Counted from the first letter of the stretch, positions 1 through 8,957 are shown. The stretch is DNA of 64,000 bases from JAIBJN01 sp963839745 (GCA_963839745.1 CAWIWC010000014.1:124001-188000), one strand, 5' to 3'. Numbers and translations: made by a program. Notes: generated by a model from the sequence alone, not told the origin.

Positions 1-353
1 GGGCCGACCGCTCCGGCGAACAGGCCTGCGACGATGGCCGAGATGGGGACGAAGTAGAACGGGTTCGCTGCGTCCCCTCCGAAGGTGTCCGCCCCGAAGA
101 CGCGCAGCGAGAGGATCGCCGTCGTGTACGCCCCGATGCCGAGGAAGACCGTCTGGCCGAGCGAGACGTAGCCCGCGAAGCCGGAGATGATGTTCCAGCC
201 GCTCGCCATGATCGCCAGGAGCAGCGAGAGGATGATGATCGTCTGGTAGTAGCGGTTGTCCGAGATCGCCGGGAAGATCAGGATCGTGACGAGCAGCGCG
301 CCGATCGCCAGCGCGCCGGCATGCCGCATCGGAAACCGGACGGCGGCTGTCAC
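1..353 (-). CDS. livM: Branched-chain amino acid-type ABC transporter permease LivM (3' end outside window)
   Basis: Inner-membrane permease of a high-affinity LivHMGF-type importer; it would pair with LivH to form the channel for the upstream solute-binding protein. About 117 residues are visible before the reading frame leaves the window. After a short N-terminus come hydrophobic segments and the typical LivM stretch with ASGWNIISGFAGYVSLGQ and FLGIGAYTTAIL. The start is GTG at 353, whose TG is shared with the livH stop (GTGA overlap), so translation is coupled. The ATPase genes would lie further down this minus-strand operon. The family call is firm; the substrate is not known and, given the catabolic genes upstream, need not be an amino acid. 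Confidence 0.93.
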   Translation of the reverse strand, partial: MTAAVRFPMRHAGALAIGALLVTILIFPAISDNRYYQTIIILSLLLAIMASGWNIISGFAGYVSLGQTVFLGIGAYTTAILSLRVFGADTFGGDAANPFYFVPISAIVAGLFAGAVG

Positions 354-1231
354 AGGGCGACGTCCTCCCTGAGCTTCTGGCCCATGAGCCCCTGCGGGCG
401 CACGAGGAGGACGATCAGGATCACCGCCCAGGGCACCATGGTCGCCCACTGCGGCGAGATGTAGATCTGGGTCATCGTCTCGGCCACGCCGAGCAGGAGT
501 GCGCCCACGATCGCCCCGGGCAGGCTGCCCATCCCTCCCAGCACGATGATCCCGAGCAGGCGCGAGATCCACTGGTAGTGCGACGCCGGCAGGAACGGAT
601 AGAGCACCGAGGCGATCGAGCCGCCGGCGCCCGCCGTGGCCACGCCGACCGCGAACGTCAGCGCCGCGACGGTGCTCGGGTTCACCCCGACGAGGCGGGC
701 CGAGCTCATGTTGGCCGAGACCGCGCGGATGGCCCGTCCGAGCCAGGTGACGCGGAGGATCACGTAGAGGATGGCCAGGACACCGATCGCGATGGCGCAG
801 CCGTAGACCTGGCCCTTGCGCAGGTAGATGTCGCCGATCCTGAAGGACTCGTCGAAGTAGGACGGCGTCGACCGGTGCAGGGTCGCGGTCCAGACCATCC
901 CCATGACGCCCTCGATCACGAGGGCGAGCCCGAACGTCAGGATCACCGACGTTGACGGCGGCTTTCCCTGGATCCACCGCACCGTCGCCATGTAGATCCC
1001 GAAGCCGATCAGGAACATCGCCGGCGTCGTGACGAGCACGCCGAGGAGCGGGTCGAGGCCTGTCTCGCTCCACATCGCCCAGGTGATGAAGGCGGCCAGG
1101 ATGATGAGCGCGCCCTGGGCGACGTTGATCACGTCCATGACGCCGAAGATCAGGGTCAGGCCCGACGCGAGCAGGGCGTAGACGCCTCCGAGAAGGAGGC
1201 CGAGAACGATGGTCTGGATGAGTTGCGTCAC
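350..1231 (-). CDS. livH: Branched-chain amino acid-type ABC transporter permease LivH
   Basis: Second permease of the Liv-type importer, 293 residues, the usual LivH length. It starts with TQLIQTIVLGLLLGGVYALLASGLTLIFGVMDVINVAQGA in two typical blocks: the hydrophobic first helix and the conserved GLTLIFGVM..IN.AQG signature. About eight membrane segments follow, with the IVLGGMGSLPGAIVGALLLG motif near the C-terminus that contacts the ABC ATPase. The gene sits 74 bp downstream of the solute-binding protein gene, separated by a strong hairpin, and overlaps livM by 4 bp. The start is GTG at 1231. Substrate specificity cannot be read from the permease. Confidence 0.95.
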   Translation of the reverse strand: MTQLIQTIVLGLLLGGVYALLASGLTLIFGVMDVINVAQGALIILAAFITWAMWSETGLDPLLGVLVTTPAMFLIGFGIYMATVRWIQGKPPSTSVILTFGLALVIEGVMGMVWTATLHRSTPSYFDESFRIGDIYLRKGQVYGCAIAIGVLAILYVILRVTWLGRAIRAVSANMSSARLVGVNPSTVAALTFAVGVATAGAGGSIASVLYPFLPASHYQWISRLLGIIVLGGMGSLPGAIVGALLLGVAETMTQIYISPQWATMVPWAVILIVLLVRPQGLMGQKLREDVAL

Positions 1232-1252
1232 GATGCCGTCCCGAGATGGAGA

Positions 1253-1281
1253 CCGGCCGGGGACGGGGGTTCCCCGGCCGG
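1253..1281 (-). terminator. Intercistronic hairpin between solute-binding protein gene and livH
   Basis: A perfect 11-bp inverted repeat (arms 1253-1263 and 1271-1281, 7-nt loop) lies between the binding-protein stop at 1306 and the livH start at 1231. No T-run follows on the minus strand. A partial terminator or mRNA 3'-end stabiliser here would let the binding protein be made in excess over the permeases, a common arrangement in ABC importer operons. The function is inferred. Confidence 0.6.
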
Positions 1282-1305
1282 CTCCGTTGGTGCTTCAGCT
1301 ACGTG

Positions 1306-2577
1306 CTAGCCCCCAGACCACGGAGGCTTGGGGTTGACGATGGTGTCGGACGTCGCGGCGTCCTCGGGCAGCACGATCTCCTCGTCGCCGTTCTGCCACT
1401 GCGCGAGGAGGAACGCCTGCTCGGGAGCGCCGGTCTCGTCCCAGCTCAGCTCGCCGAGGATGGTCTCCACCGAGTTCTCGTGGAGCCAGTCCTTCAGCGC
1501 CGCCTGGTCGTCGATCGAGCCGACGGCCTCGACCGCGGCCTGCAGCACCTGCGCGGCCGCGTAGCCGTCAGCGGCATCCTCGGGCGGGTCCTCGTTGAAC
1601 TTCGCGCGGTAGGCCTCGAGGAACTCGGGGTTCCCTGGCGTCGGCGAGTCGACGTGGTAGCTCACCGCGTAGAAGATGCCCTCGGTGTTGTCGACCCCGA
1701 TCGCGTCCGAGTACTGGTCCGCGAAGGACGGGGTCGAGGCCTGGAACATCTGCTTCGGGCTGTAGCCCGCCGCGCTGAGTGCCGTGATCAGGTTGACGCC
1801 GTCCTGGAGGCCGGCCGAGCCCTGTGCGATCACGTCGGGCTTCTGCGCGGCGATGTCCGAGGCGATGGCGTCGAAGTTCACCGTCTCGGGCGGATAGATC
1901 TCCGAGTAGACGGTCTCGACCCCGGCAGTCTCGAGCTGCTCCTGGATGCCCTCGGCCACAGGTGCGCCGAACGGGTCGTCCGCGGCGATGTAGGCGGCGG
2001 TCGCGGGCTTCTCACCCTCGGGCAGGCCGGCGACCCATTCCGAGAAGAGGTCGGCCTGGTGAGGCGCCGTCGCCTGCTGGGCGAAGAACAGGTACTCGAA
2101 CCCGCGGTTGAACATGTCCGGCGAGCCGCCCGCCGGCTCGACGTAGACCATCTGCGCACGCTCCGCGACCGCCGAGGCGGGGATGTTGAGGAGCGACGAG
2201 AACGTGCCGAGCAGGAGGTCGACCTGGTCCTGGTCGATCAACGCGTTGTAGTCGGTGACGACGAGGTTCTGGTCGGACTGGTCGTCCTTGATGACCATCT
2301 CGACCGGGCGCCCGAGCAGGCCGCCGGAGTCGTTGACCATCTCCATCCAGACCTCGTAACCACGCCGGGCGGCCTCGCCCGGCTCGGCGAAGTCGCCGGT
2401 CAGGGGAAGGGACGCGCCGATGCGAATCGGGTCGCCGCTGGCCTCCCCGCCGCCGTCGGTCGCGGTCGTATCCGCGCCGCCGTCGCCCTCATCGTCGTCG
2501 TCGCCGCCGCACCCGGCCGCGAGCACCAGCGCCAGCAGCACCGGCAGCAGCGCGAGGAGCCAAACGATCCTTCTCAT
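1306..2577 (-). CDS. ABC transporter substrate-binding lipoprotein (Leu/Ile/Val-binding family)
   Basis: Extracytoplasmic solute receptor of the Liv-type importer, 423 residues. The N-terminus is a lipoprotein signal (two Arg, hydrophobic core, LAAGC lipobox with Cys23), then an Asp/Gly/Thr-rich linker to about residue 50. The periplasmic-binding type-1 fold begins at PIRIGASLPLTGDFAEPGEAA and includes GYEVWMEMVNDSGGLLGRPVE and a GTFSS loop, all typical of Peripla_BP_6. A good ribosome site (GGAGGTG) precedes the ATG at 2577. It is encoded between the M24 hydrolase and livH in one operon, so its ligand is probably what the upstream catabolic enzymes degrade. The ligand is unknown. Confidence 0.93.
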   Translation of the reverse strand: MRRIVWLLALLPVLLALVLAAGCGGDDDDEGDGGADTTATDGGGEASGDPIRIGASLPLTGDFAEPGEAARRGYEVWMEMVNDSGGLLGRPVEMVIKDDQSDQNLVVTDYNALIDQDQVDLLLGTFSSLLNIPASAVAERAQMVYVEPAGGSPDMFNRGFEYLFFAQQATAPHQADLFSEWVAGLPEGEKPATAAYIAADDPFGAPVAEGIQEQLETAGVETVYSEIYPPETVNFDAIASDIAAQKPDVIAQGSAGLQDGVNLITALSAAGYSPKQMFQASTPSFADQYSDAIGVDNTEGIFYAVSYHVDSPTPGNPEFLEAYRAKFNEDPPEDAADGYAAAQVLQAAVEAVGSIDDQAALKDWLHENSVETILGELSWDETGAPEQAFLLAQWQNGDEEIVLPEDAATSDTIVNPKPPWSGG

Positions 2578-2665
2578 CTAAGACACCTCCGTTGTCGCGG
2601 TTACCGATTTCCGAGGCAACCCGCCCGCGGTGCGGCGACGCCTCCGCCCCCACGCGCTCCGCCAC

Positions 2666-3895
2666 TCAGACGACATGGATCTCGATCCCGAACTCGTTCA
2701 GCGGGACCGCTCCGTCGTCGGTGACGTAGAGCGTGTTCTCGATGCACGCCGAGCCCACTCCGGGGACGAAGATCCCGGGCTCGACGTTCACGAAGCTCCC
2801 TGGGCGGAGCTCCGCAGTCTCCCCGCGCGCAACGACCGGGCGCGACGAGGTGGTGATGCCGGTGGTGTGTCCGAGGTAGACGTGGTTGGAGTGGTCGCCG
2901 TACCCCGCGTCGACCGCGACCTTCGTCGCCTTCTCCCAGAGGTCTCCGCCGCGAACGCCGGCACGGGCCTCCGCGAGCATGACGTTGTACATCTCGGCGG
3001 CGACGTCGTAGATCGCGCGCTGCTCCGCGGTCGGCTCGCCCACGGAGATCGTGCGATCGGTGTCCGTGTAGCACCCGGCGTACGACGCGGACAGGTCGAG
3101 CCAGAACATCTGCCCCTCCTCCAGCCTGCGGGCCGAGAAGAGGAACGGACGGACGTTCGAGATGGCGTCGCTGAACGAGCCGACGTTGATGTGCGTCGAC
3201 ATCCCGCTCCCGTGCAGGAACTCCGCGCCGAGCGAGGCCATGCTCTCCAGCGAGCGGAGGCACATCTCGTACTCGGGCACGCCCGCCGCCGCGGCGGCGA
3301 CGGCCGCCGAGAGCCCCGTGTCGGCGACCGACACGGTGCGGCGGATGGTCTCGCCGTCGTACGAGGACGGCGAGGCGACGAGGTCCTGCCAGACCGGCGT
3401 CGCGTCCCCGAACCTGACCTCCGGGAGGCTCGCCTCGAGGATGCCCGCGTACACGGCGGGCATCTCAGCGTCGAAGACGCCGATGCTCCCCTTCCCAAGC
3501 CCGGCACCCGAGACTGCGTCCCGGATCGCGGCGTGAAGCTCGTCCGCGAGCCAGCGCCGTGCCGGGGTCGGGTACGACCGCACGTCCTCCACCCAGGACA
3601 TGCGCCGCGCCTCGTCGAGATGCCAGGGCTGGTCGACGAGGAGCACGGGGTCGCGGTCGAGCGGGACGAGGAGGAGCGAGCTCGCGGTCGGAAAGACGTG
3701 GACGTAGCCCGCGAGATAGCGGATCGGGTCGGAGTTCGCCCCGGCCGAGCCCCACACGAGCAGTGCGTCGAGCCCGTGCTGCTCCATGGCCGCGCGAGCC
3801 CGGGCAAGCCGGCTCTCCTGCTCCTCACGCGGCGGCTTCGGCGCGAGCCCTCGGGACTTCTCGAGCTCAGCGCCAACGTCGAACACTGCGGTCAC
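2666..3895 (-). CDS. M24-family metallohydrolase (creatinase / Xaa-Pro peptidase-like), canonical metal site
   Basis: Cytoplasmic pita-bread-fold hydrolase of 409 residues: a creatinase-type N-terminal domain (to about residue 180) followed by the M24 catalytic domain. All five dinuclear metal ligands can be placed: Asp267 (WLDLS), Asp278 (CYTDTDRT), His343 (LGHTTG), Glu372 (VEPGIF) and Glu386 (CIENTLY). The family includes Xaa-Pro dipeptidases, creatinase, and ectoine hydrolase, which cleave C-N bonds of small molecules. The gene is 24 bp downstream of the aldehyde dehydrogenase gene and 88 bp upstream of the binding-protein gene, so it probably acts on the imported compound. Exact substrate is not predictable. 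Confidence 0.88.
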   Translation of the reverse strand: MTAVFDVGAELEKSRGLAPKPPREEQESRLARARAAMEQHGLDALLVWGSAGANSDPIRYLAGYVHVFPTASSLLLVPLDRDPVLLVDQPWHLDEARRMSWVEDVRSYPTPARRWLADELHAAIRDAVSGAGLGKGSIGVFDAEMPAVYAGILEASLPEVRFGDATPVWQDLVASPSSYDGETIRRTVSVADTGLSAAVAAAAAGVPEYEMCLRSLESMASLGAEFLHGSGMSTHINVGSFSDAISNVRPFLFSARRLEEGQMFWLDLSASYAGCYTDTDRTISVGEPTAEQRAIYDVAAEMYNVMLAEARAGVRGGDLWEKATKVAVDAGYGDHSNHVYLGHTTGITTSSRPVVARGETAELRPGSFVNVEPGIFVPGVGSACIENTLYVTDDGAVPLNEFGIEIHVV

Positions 3896-3919
3896 TCGCC
3901 TCCTCCAGGGTCGTAGTGG

Positions 3920-5413
3920 TCACCGGTCGTTCAGGGCCAGGAGCTTCATCTCGGTCATCTCCTCGATCGCGTAGCGGATCCCCTCGCGACCGAGGCCCGA
4001 CTGCTTCACGCCGCCGTACGGCATGTGGTCGATACGAAAGGTCGGTACGTCGTTGACGACGAGCCCGCCGACCTCGAGCTCGTCGAATGCGCGGCTGATG
4101 GTCGGCCAGTCGCGCGTGAAGATCCCCGCCTGGAGCCCGAAGTCGCTCCGGTCGACGGCGGCGATCGCCTCGTCCACGTCCTCGAACCGGGAGACGACGA
4201 CGAGCGGGGCGAACGCCTCCTGACAGGAGACCTTCATGGACTCGTCGACGCCGGTGAGGACGGTCGGCTCCCACAAACGGCCCTCGTGCCCGCCGCCCGC
4301 CAGCGCCTCGGCGCCTCCGGCGAGCGCCTCGTCGACCCATTCCGCCACCCGCGCGGAGGCCCCCTCGTCGATCAGCGGGCCGAGGTCGGTGTCCTCGTCG
4401 AGCGGATCGCCGGCACGCAGCGCGGCCACGCGGGGGAGGAACTCCTCGAGAAAGGCGTCGTGGATCGAGGTGTGCAGGAGGACACGCTGCACGGAGATGC
4501 AGGTCTGCCCGGCGTAGACGAACCCGCCCCAGGCGACGCGCTCGGCCGCGAAGGCCACGTCGGCGTCGCTGTTGACGATCACGCCCGCATTGCCGCCGAG
4601 CTCGAGCGTGACGCGCTTGCGGCCGGCGCGAGCCTTCAGCGCCCAGCCGACGGCCGGGCTGCCCGTGAAGGTGAGCATCTTGATCCGGTCGTCCTCGACG
4701 AGCGGCGACGCCACATCGGTCGAGCTGGGGACGACGGCGATTCCGCCCTCGGGCCAGCCGGCCTCGAGCACGATCTGGCCCAGTCGCAACGCGCTCGCCG
4801 GTGTCTGCGAGGCGGGCCTGATGACGATCGGGTTCCCGGCCGCCAGCGCCGGAGCCACCTTGTGCACGACGAGATTGAGCGGGAAGTTGAAGGGCGAGAT
4901 GCCGACGATCGGACCGAGCGGGACGCGGCGGACGTGCGCCGTGCGGCCCTCCATGCCCGGCGCCCAGTCGAGGGGCACGATCTCGCCGTAGATCCGCTTC
5001 GTCTCCTCCGCGGCGACGCGGAACGTGAACGAGGCACGCTCGGCCTCCACACGCGCGGTCTTGACGGGCTTGCCGGCCTCGAGCGCGATCGTGCGCGCGA
5101 GCTCGTCGCGCTGCTCGGCGATCAGGTCGGCGATGCGGTCGAGAATCTCGGCGCGGCGCCACGAGGGAAGCCGCCGGGTCTCCTCGAAGGCCTGCACGGC
5201 GCGGGCGATGGCCTCCTCGATCTCCTGCCCGCCCGCACGGTGGACGACCGCGACGAGCCGGCCGTCGAACGGGCTTCGGACTTCGGTCGCGGCGCCCGAG
5301 AGCACCGTCCTGCCGCCGACGAGCGCGCCGAGCTCGCCGAGCTCCGCACCCGCGGCGTCGCCCGGACGGGCCGCCTCGAGATCCGTCGCCCGCAGCCGCT
5401 CCGTGGTGCTCAT
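3920..5413 (-). CDS. NAD(P)-dependent aldehyde dehydrogenase
   Basis: Aldehyde dehydrogenase of 497 residues, normal length for the superfamily. Visible motifs: GISPFNFPLNLVVHKVAPALAAGNP in the Rossmann region, TFTGSPAVGW, the catalytic-base motif LELGGNAG, the catalytic cysteine in GQTCISVQR (near residue 300), and QEAFAPLVVV toward the C-terminus. The cofactor-binding KPAS motif reads IRPAS here, with Arg in place of the usual Lys; this could alter cofactor preference. The sequence resembles the lactaldehyde/phosphonoacetaldehyde/sulfoacetaldehyde dehydrogenase branch more than methylmalonate-semialdehyde enzymes (judged from memory). It lies 9 bp after the E2 gene. It likely oxidises a semialdehyde made in this pathway. 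Confidence 0.9.
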   Translation of the reverse strand: MSTTERLRATDLEAARPGDAAGAELGELGALVGGRTVLSGAATEVRSPFDGRLVAVVHRAGGQEIEEAIARAVQAFEETRRLPSWRRAEILDRIADLIAEQRDELARTIALEAGKPVKTARVEAERASFTFRVAAEETKRIYGEIVPLDWAPGMEGRTAHVRRVPLGPIVGISPFNFPLNLVVHKVAPALAAGNPIVIRPASQTPASALRLGQIVLEAGWPEGGIAVVPSSTDVASPLVEDDRIKMLTFTGSPAVGWALKARAGRKRVTLELGGNAGVIVNSDADVAFAAERVAWGGFVYAGQTCISVQRVLLHTSIHDAFLEEFLPRVAALRAGDPLDEDTDLGPLIDEGASARVAEWVDEALAGGAEALAGGGHEGRLWEPTVLTGVDESMKVSCQEAFAPLVVVSRFEDVDEAIAAVDRSDFGLQAGIFTRDWPTISRAFDELEVGGLVVNDVPTFRIDHMPYGGVKQSGLGREGIRYAIEEMTEMKLLALNDR

Positions 5414-5422
5414 CGGCGCTCC

Positions 5423-6594
5423 CTAGTCCGCAAGGCCGGCGGGCTCCTCGATCAGGGCGGCGAGCTCGGACAGGAACTGCGCTGCGCGCGCGCCGTCGAT
5501 GACGCGGTGGTCGCAGGAAAGGGTCAAGGCGATCATCGGCCGGACTCCCGGGGCGCCGTCGACGGGCACGACGCGCTCGACGATGCGTCCGACGGCCAGG
5601 ATGGCGGCCTGTGGGGCGTTGACGACCGCGTTGAAGGCATCCACGCCGTACATGCCGAGGTTGGAGATCGTGAACGTGCCGCGCTCGATGTCCTCGGGCC
5701 TGAGCGTGCCCTCGCGCGCGCGGGAGACGACCTCCTCGCGACGGGCGGCGATCTCGCCGAGGCCCAGCCGGTCGGCGCCGTGGACGACGGGCACCACGAG
5801 GCCGTCCTCGACCGCCACGGCGATCCCGACGTTGACCTCGTCGTTCAGGCGGATGCTGCCGTCGTCCCAGGCCGCGTTCGCCTGGGGATGCCGTGCGAGG
5901 GCGGCGGCGGTCGCGCGCACGAGCAGGTCGGTCACGCTGACGTCGCGGCCGAGCCGGTCGCGGGCGACGGACCGCCAGCTGGCGAGCCTGCCCGCGTCGG
6001 CCTCGCGCAGAAGGTAGAAGTGCGGCGCCGACGTCCAGCTCTGCGCGGTTCGCTCGGCCATGATGCTCCAGATCCGCGAGAGCGGCTGCCGACCGCCCAC
6101 GGCGGCCGTGGCGGGCGCGGGGGCCGGCGAGGCGAGGACGTCCGCCGCGACGACGGCGCCTCCCGGGCCGCTGCCCTCTCCGAGAGCGTCCAGGTCGATC
6201 CCCTGCTCGGCGGCCAGGCGGCGCGCCTTCGGCGAGGCGAGCCGGCGGCGCGCGTCGCGCTGAGGGGTCTCGACGCAGCGGCGGCAGCAACAGGAGCCGC
6301 CGCGGCCGGCGCCTGCTCAGGCGCCGGGGACGAGCCGTTCTCCGGCAGCGCCTCCCCGGGCGCGAGGATGACTGCGACGGCCTCGCCGACGGGCACGTCC
6401 GCGCCCTCCGCGGCCCGCAGGCCGGCCAGGAGGCCGTCCGTGGGCGCCTCGATCTCGACGGTCACCTTGTCCGTCTCGACCTCCATGAGCGGCTCGCCCT
6501 TCGCCACCTCGTCGCCCTCGGCCTTGAGCCAGCGCAGCACCTTGCCGGTCTCCTGCGCCATTCCGAGGGCGGGCATGATCACGTCGGTCGCCAA
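5423..6594 (-). pseudogene. Dihydrolipoamide acyltransferase (E2) of a 2-oxoacid dehydrogenase complex, single-base frameshift
   Basis: E2 core of the E1-alpha/E1-beta complex encoded upstream. The first frame (from 6594, a TTG start 4 nt after the preceding stop) encodes a lipoyl domain with the lipoylation motif ETDKVTVE and an Ala/Pro linker. Near 6264-6267 the frame is lost; the next frame carries the peripheral subunit-binding domain (LASPKARRLAAEQGIDLDAL, GPGGAVVAADV) and then the catalytic domain from about 6100 to 5423 with the DHRVIDG active-site motif. Adding one C to the run of four (minus strand) restores a continuous protein of about 390 residues. All domains are otherwise intact, so a sequencing error or very recent mutation is more likely than an old pseudogene. 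Programmed frameshifting has no visible signal here. Confidence 0.88.
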
Positions 6595-6598
6595 CGGC

Positions 6599-7936
6599 TC
6601 AGGTCCCGAGCCCTTCGCCGTGCGCGCCGGCCACGACCCAGTCGAGCGTGCCCTCGCGGTTCTTGTGCGACTCCGTCTCGCGCGTCGTCGGCAGCGGCCC
6701 GCTGACCGTGTAGTGGCCGCCGCCGGCGACGAGGAGCTCCTCGGCCGGGAAGCGCGTGATGATCTCGCAGCCGTCCTCGGTGACGACCAGCTGCTCCTCG
6801 ATGCGCGCGGCCGACCAGCCGTCCGCGGCGGGCCAGAACGTCTCGAGCGCGAAGACCATCCCCGCCTCGATCGTCTCCGGATGGTCGAACGAGACGAGGC
6901 GGCTGAAGATCGGCTTCTCCCAGATCGAGAGGCCGACCCCGTGGCCGTACTGGAGCGCGAATGCGGCCTCTTCGTCGGGGAAGCCGAACTCCCCGGCCTC
7001 CGGCCAGATGGAGACGACGTCCGCGGTCGTGACGCCGGGCTTGATGAGGGCGATCGCCTGGTCGAGGAGGTCGCGACAGCGCTTGTAGGCGTCGACCTGG
7101 GCGCGGGACGCGCTTCCGACCGCGAAGGTGCGGTAGTAGCACGTGCGGTAGCCGTTGAAGGCGTGGAGGATGTCGAAATAGGCAGGGTCGCCGGGACGCA
7201 GCATGCGGTCCGTGAAGACGTGCGGGTGCGGGCTGCAGCGCTCGCCCGAGATGGCGTTCACGCCCTCGACGTGCTCGGAGCCGAGCTCGAAGAGCACGCG
7301 GTTGACGAGCGCGACGCACTCGTTCTCGCGCATCCCCGGCCTCATCGCCCGGAAGAGCTCCTCGTAGGCCGCGTCCACCATGGCGCAGGCCGTGTTCAGA
7401 AGCGTGATCTCGTCCTCGGTCTTCAGCTTGCGGACGTCCTGCATCAGCGCCTGGCCGTCGACGACCCTGATGCCCTCGGCCTGCAGGGCCTCCAGCACGG
7501 GCAGCTCGATCACGTCGACGCCGAGCGGCTCGTCGAGCAGGCCGCGCTCCTCGAGCTCGACCCGGATCTTCTGCGCGACCGATTCCGCGCGGCCCTTGAC
7601 CGAGCCCCGCAGCGTCGAGATCCCCGCACGCGAGCGCTCCTCTCCGAGCCAGGGGTTGTAGAGCTTGTGGTGGCGGGCGGCAGACCCGAAGTCCCACATG
7701 ATCGGGTCGTCGCCCTGCGGGAGCAGGCAGAAGCGGATGAGCTTGTCCATCGCCCACGTCCCGATGTGGGTCGCGGTGATGTAGCGGATGTTGGCCATGT
7801 CGAAGCAGAGGAGCGCGCCGAGCTCTGACTGCTGGAGGCCCTCCTTGGCGCGCGCGAGGCGCTCGCGGCGCAGGCGGTCGAAGTCCACCCGCTGCTCCCA
7901 GTCGACGCCCATGGTTCCGAACGACTTCAGGCCCAT
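6599..7936 (-). CDS. M24-family protein with degenerate metal site (DddP-like architecture)
   Basis: 445-residue creatinase/M24 fold protein. Start chosen at ATG 7936, one base past the E1-beta stop; the frame is open further upstream but only as antisense-like Arg-rich sequence. Of the five M24 metal ligands, Asp255 (FDI), His332 (GHGVGL), Glu365 (ALETFW) and Glu380 (RIEEQL) are present, but the second Asp is Cys266 (TCYYRT in place of the usual DxTRT). The N-terminal domain (FDMANIRYITATHIGTW, IMWDFGS) recalls the DMSP lyase DddP, as remembered, not aligned; two of DddP's aspartates are missing, so that function is not claimed. It lies inside the dehydrogenase operon, between E1-beta and E2, which suggests a pathway-specific lyase or hydrolase. 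Confidence 0.82.
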   Translation of the reverse strand: MGLKSFGTMGVDWEQRVDFDRLRRERLARAKEGLQQSELGALLCFDMANIRYITATHIGTWAMDKLIRFCLLPQGDDPIMWDFGSAARHHKLYNPWLGEERSRAGISTLRGSVKGRAESVAQKIRVELEERGLLDEPLGVDVIELPVLEALQAEGIRVVDGQALMQDVRKLKTEDEITLLNTACAMVDAAYEELFRAMRPGMRENECVALVNRVLFELGSEHVEGVNAISGERCSPHPHVFTDRMLRPGDPAYFDILHAFNGYRTCYYRTFAVGSASRAQVDAYKRCRDLLDQAIALIKPGVTTADVVSIWPEAGEFGFPDEEAAFALQYGHGVGLSIWEKPIFSRLVSFDHPETIEAGMVFALETFWPAADGWSAARIEEQLVVTEDGCEIITRFPAEELLVAGGGHYTVSGPLPTTRETESHKNREGTLDWVVAGAHGEGLGT

Positions 7937-7937
7937 C

Positions 7938-8957
7938 TCATGCCTTTCCGACGAGTGACTTGGCCAGCTCGAAGACGCTCTCGGCGGTCGGCACCGTCTG
8001 GTCCTCGAGCACGGGCGAAAACGGAATCGGGACGTCCATCGCACCCGCGCGCGTGACCGGCGCGTCGAGGTGGAAGAAGGCGCCCTCGCCGATCACGGCG
8101 GCGATCTCCGCGGAGGCGCCGTAGCTCTGGTGGCCCTCGTCGAGGACGATCGCGTGGCCGGTCTTGGCAGCCGAGCCGACGATCGTCTCGCGATCGAGCG
8201 GGACAAGGGTGCGCGGGTCGACGACCTCGGCGCTGACGCCCTCGCGGGCCAGCTCGTCGGCGGCCTCGAGCGCCACGTAGACCATCGAGCTCGTGGCCAC
8301 GAGCGTCACGTCCTCGCCTTCACGCTTCACGTCGGCGACGCCGAACGGCAGCGTGTACTCCTCCTCGGGCACGGGGCCCTTCGTCGCGAACATCATCTTG
8401 TCCTCGAATACGACGACGGGGCTGTCGTCCCGGATAGCCGACTTCAGGAGGCCCTTCGCGTCGTAGGGCGTCGCCGGCATCGCCACCTTCAGCCCGGGGA
8501 CGTGCGCGACCCAGGCGTGGAGGCTCTGGCTGTGCTGCGCCGCGGAGCGCCGGGTCGCCCCGAGCGTCGTCCGCACGGTCAGCGGCGCCTTGAGGCGCCC
8601 GCCCGACATGTAGTGCACCTTGGCGGCCTGGTTGACGACCTGGTCCATGACCAGGGTCATGAAGTCGCCGAACATGATGTCCACGACCGGGCGCATCCCC
8701 GTCATCGCGGCGCCGAGCCCGATGCCCGTGATTCCGGCCTCGGAGATGGGCGAGTCGAGGACGCGCTGCGGGCCGAACTCGTCCACGAGCCCCGAGAGCA
8801 CCTTGAACGGCGTCCCCGCCTCGGCCACGTCCTCGCCGATGACGAACACGGTCGGGTCGCGCCGCAGCTCCTCCGCGAGCGCCTCGTTGACGGCCTGGGC
8901 GAGCGAGATCTCGCGCGCGCCGCTCGTCACCGGCTCCTCGACGCTAGGGATGGACAT
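7938..8957 (-). CDS. 2-oxoacid dehydrogenase E1 component, beta subunit
   Basis: Beta subunit of a thiamine-diphosphate-dependent E1 (pyruvate, acetoin or branched-chain 2-oxoacid dehydrogenase type), 339 residues. Typical blocks are visible: ALAEELRRDPTVFVIGEDV near the start, RVLDSPISEAGITGIGLGAA (with the Glu that activates ThDP), and PRTLVPLDRETI in the C-terminal transketolase domain. Start is ATG at 8957, 14 bp inside the end of the alpha-subunit gene; an open extension upstream lacks family similarity. Alpha, beta and E2 are in one operon with a beta-hydroxyacid dehydrogenase, so the complex probably oxidises a pathway-specific 2-oxoacid. No E3 gene is seen nearby; the housekeeping one would serve. 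Confidence 0.92.
   Translation of the reverse strand: MSIPSVEEPVTSGAREISLAQAVNEALAEELRRDPTVFVIGEDVAEAGTPFKVLSGLVDEFGPQRVLDSPISEAGITGIGLGAAMTGMRPVVDIMFGDFMTLVMDQVVNQAAKVHYMSGGRLKAPLTVRTTLGATRRSAAQHSQSLHAWVAHVPGLKVAMPATPYDAKGLLKSAIRDDSPVVVFEDKMMFATKGPVPEEEYTLPFGVADVKREGEDVTLVATSSMVYVALEAADELAREGVSAEVVDPRTLVPLDRETIVGSAAKTGHAIVLDEGHQSYGASAEIAAVIGEGAFFHLDAPVTRAGAMDVPIPFSPVLEDQTVPTAESVFELAKSLVGKA

Noticed and set aside
6240..6320. Programmed frameshifting in E2
   Set aside because: There is no slippery heptamer, stop-linked stimulator or pseudoknot; the C4 run and the pattern of similar indels elsewhere favour an error or mutation.
4025..7828. A 1267-codon open frame on the plus strand opposite ALDH, E2 and M24 genes
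   Set aside because: It is antisense to recognised genes, Arg/Asp/Val-rich without any domain, and typical of frame-opening by high GC.
6599..8957. DMSP lyase (DddP) pathway for the operon
   Set aside because: Key DddP aspartates are replaced and no acrylate-specific genes are present; only fold similarity is claimed.
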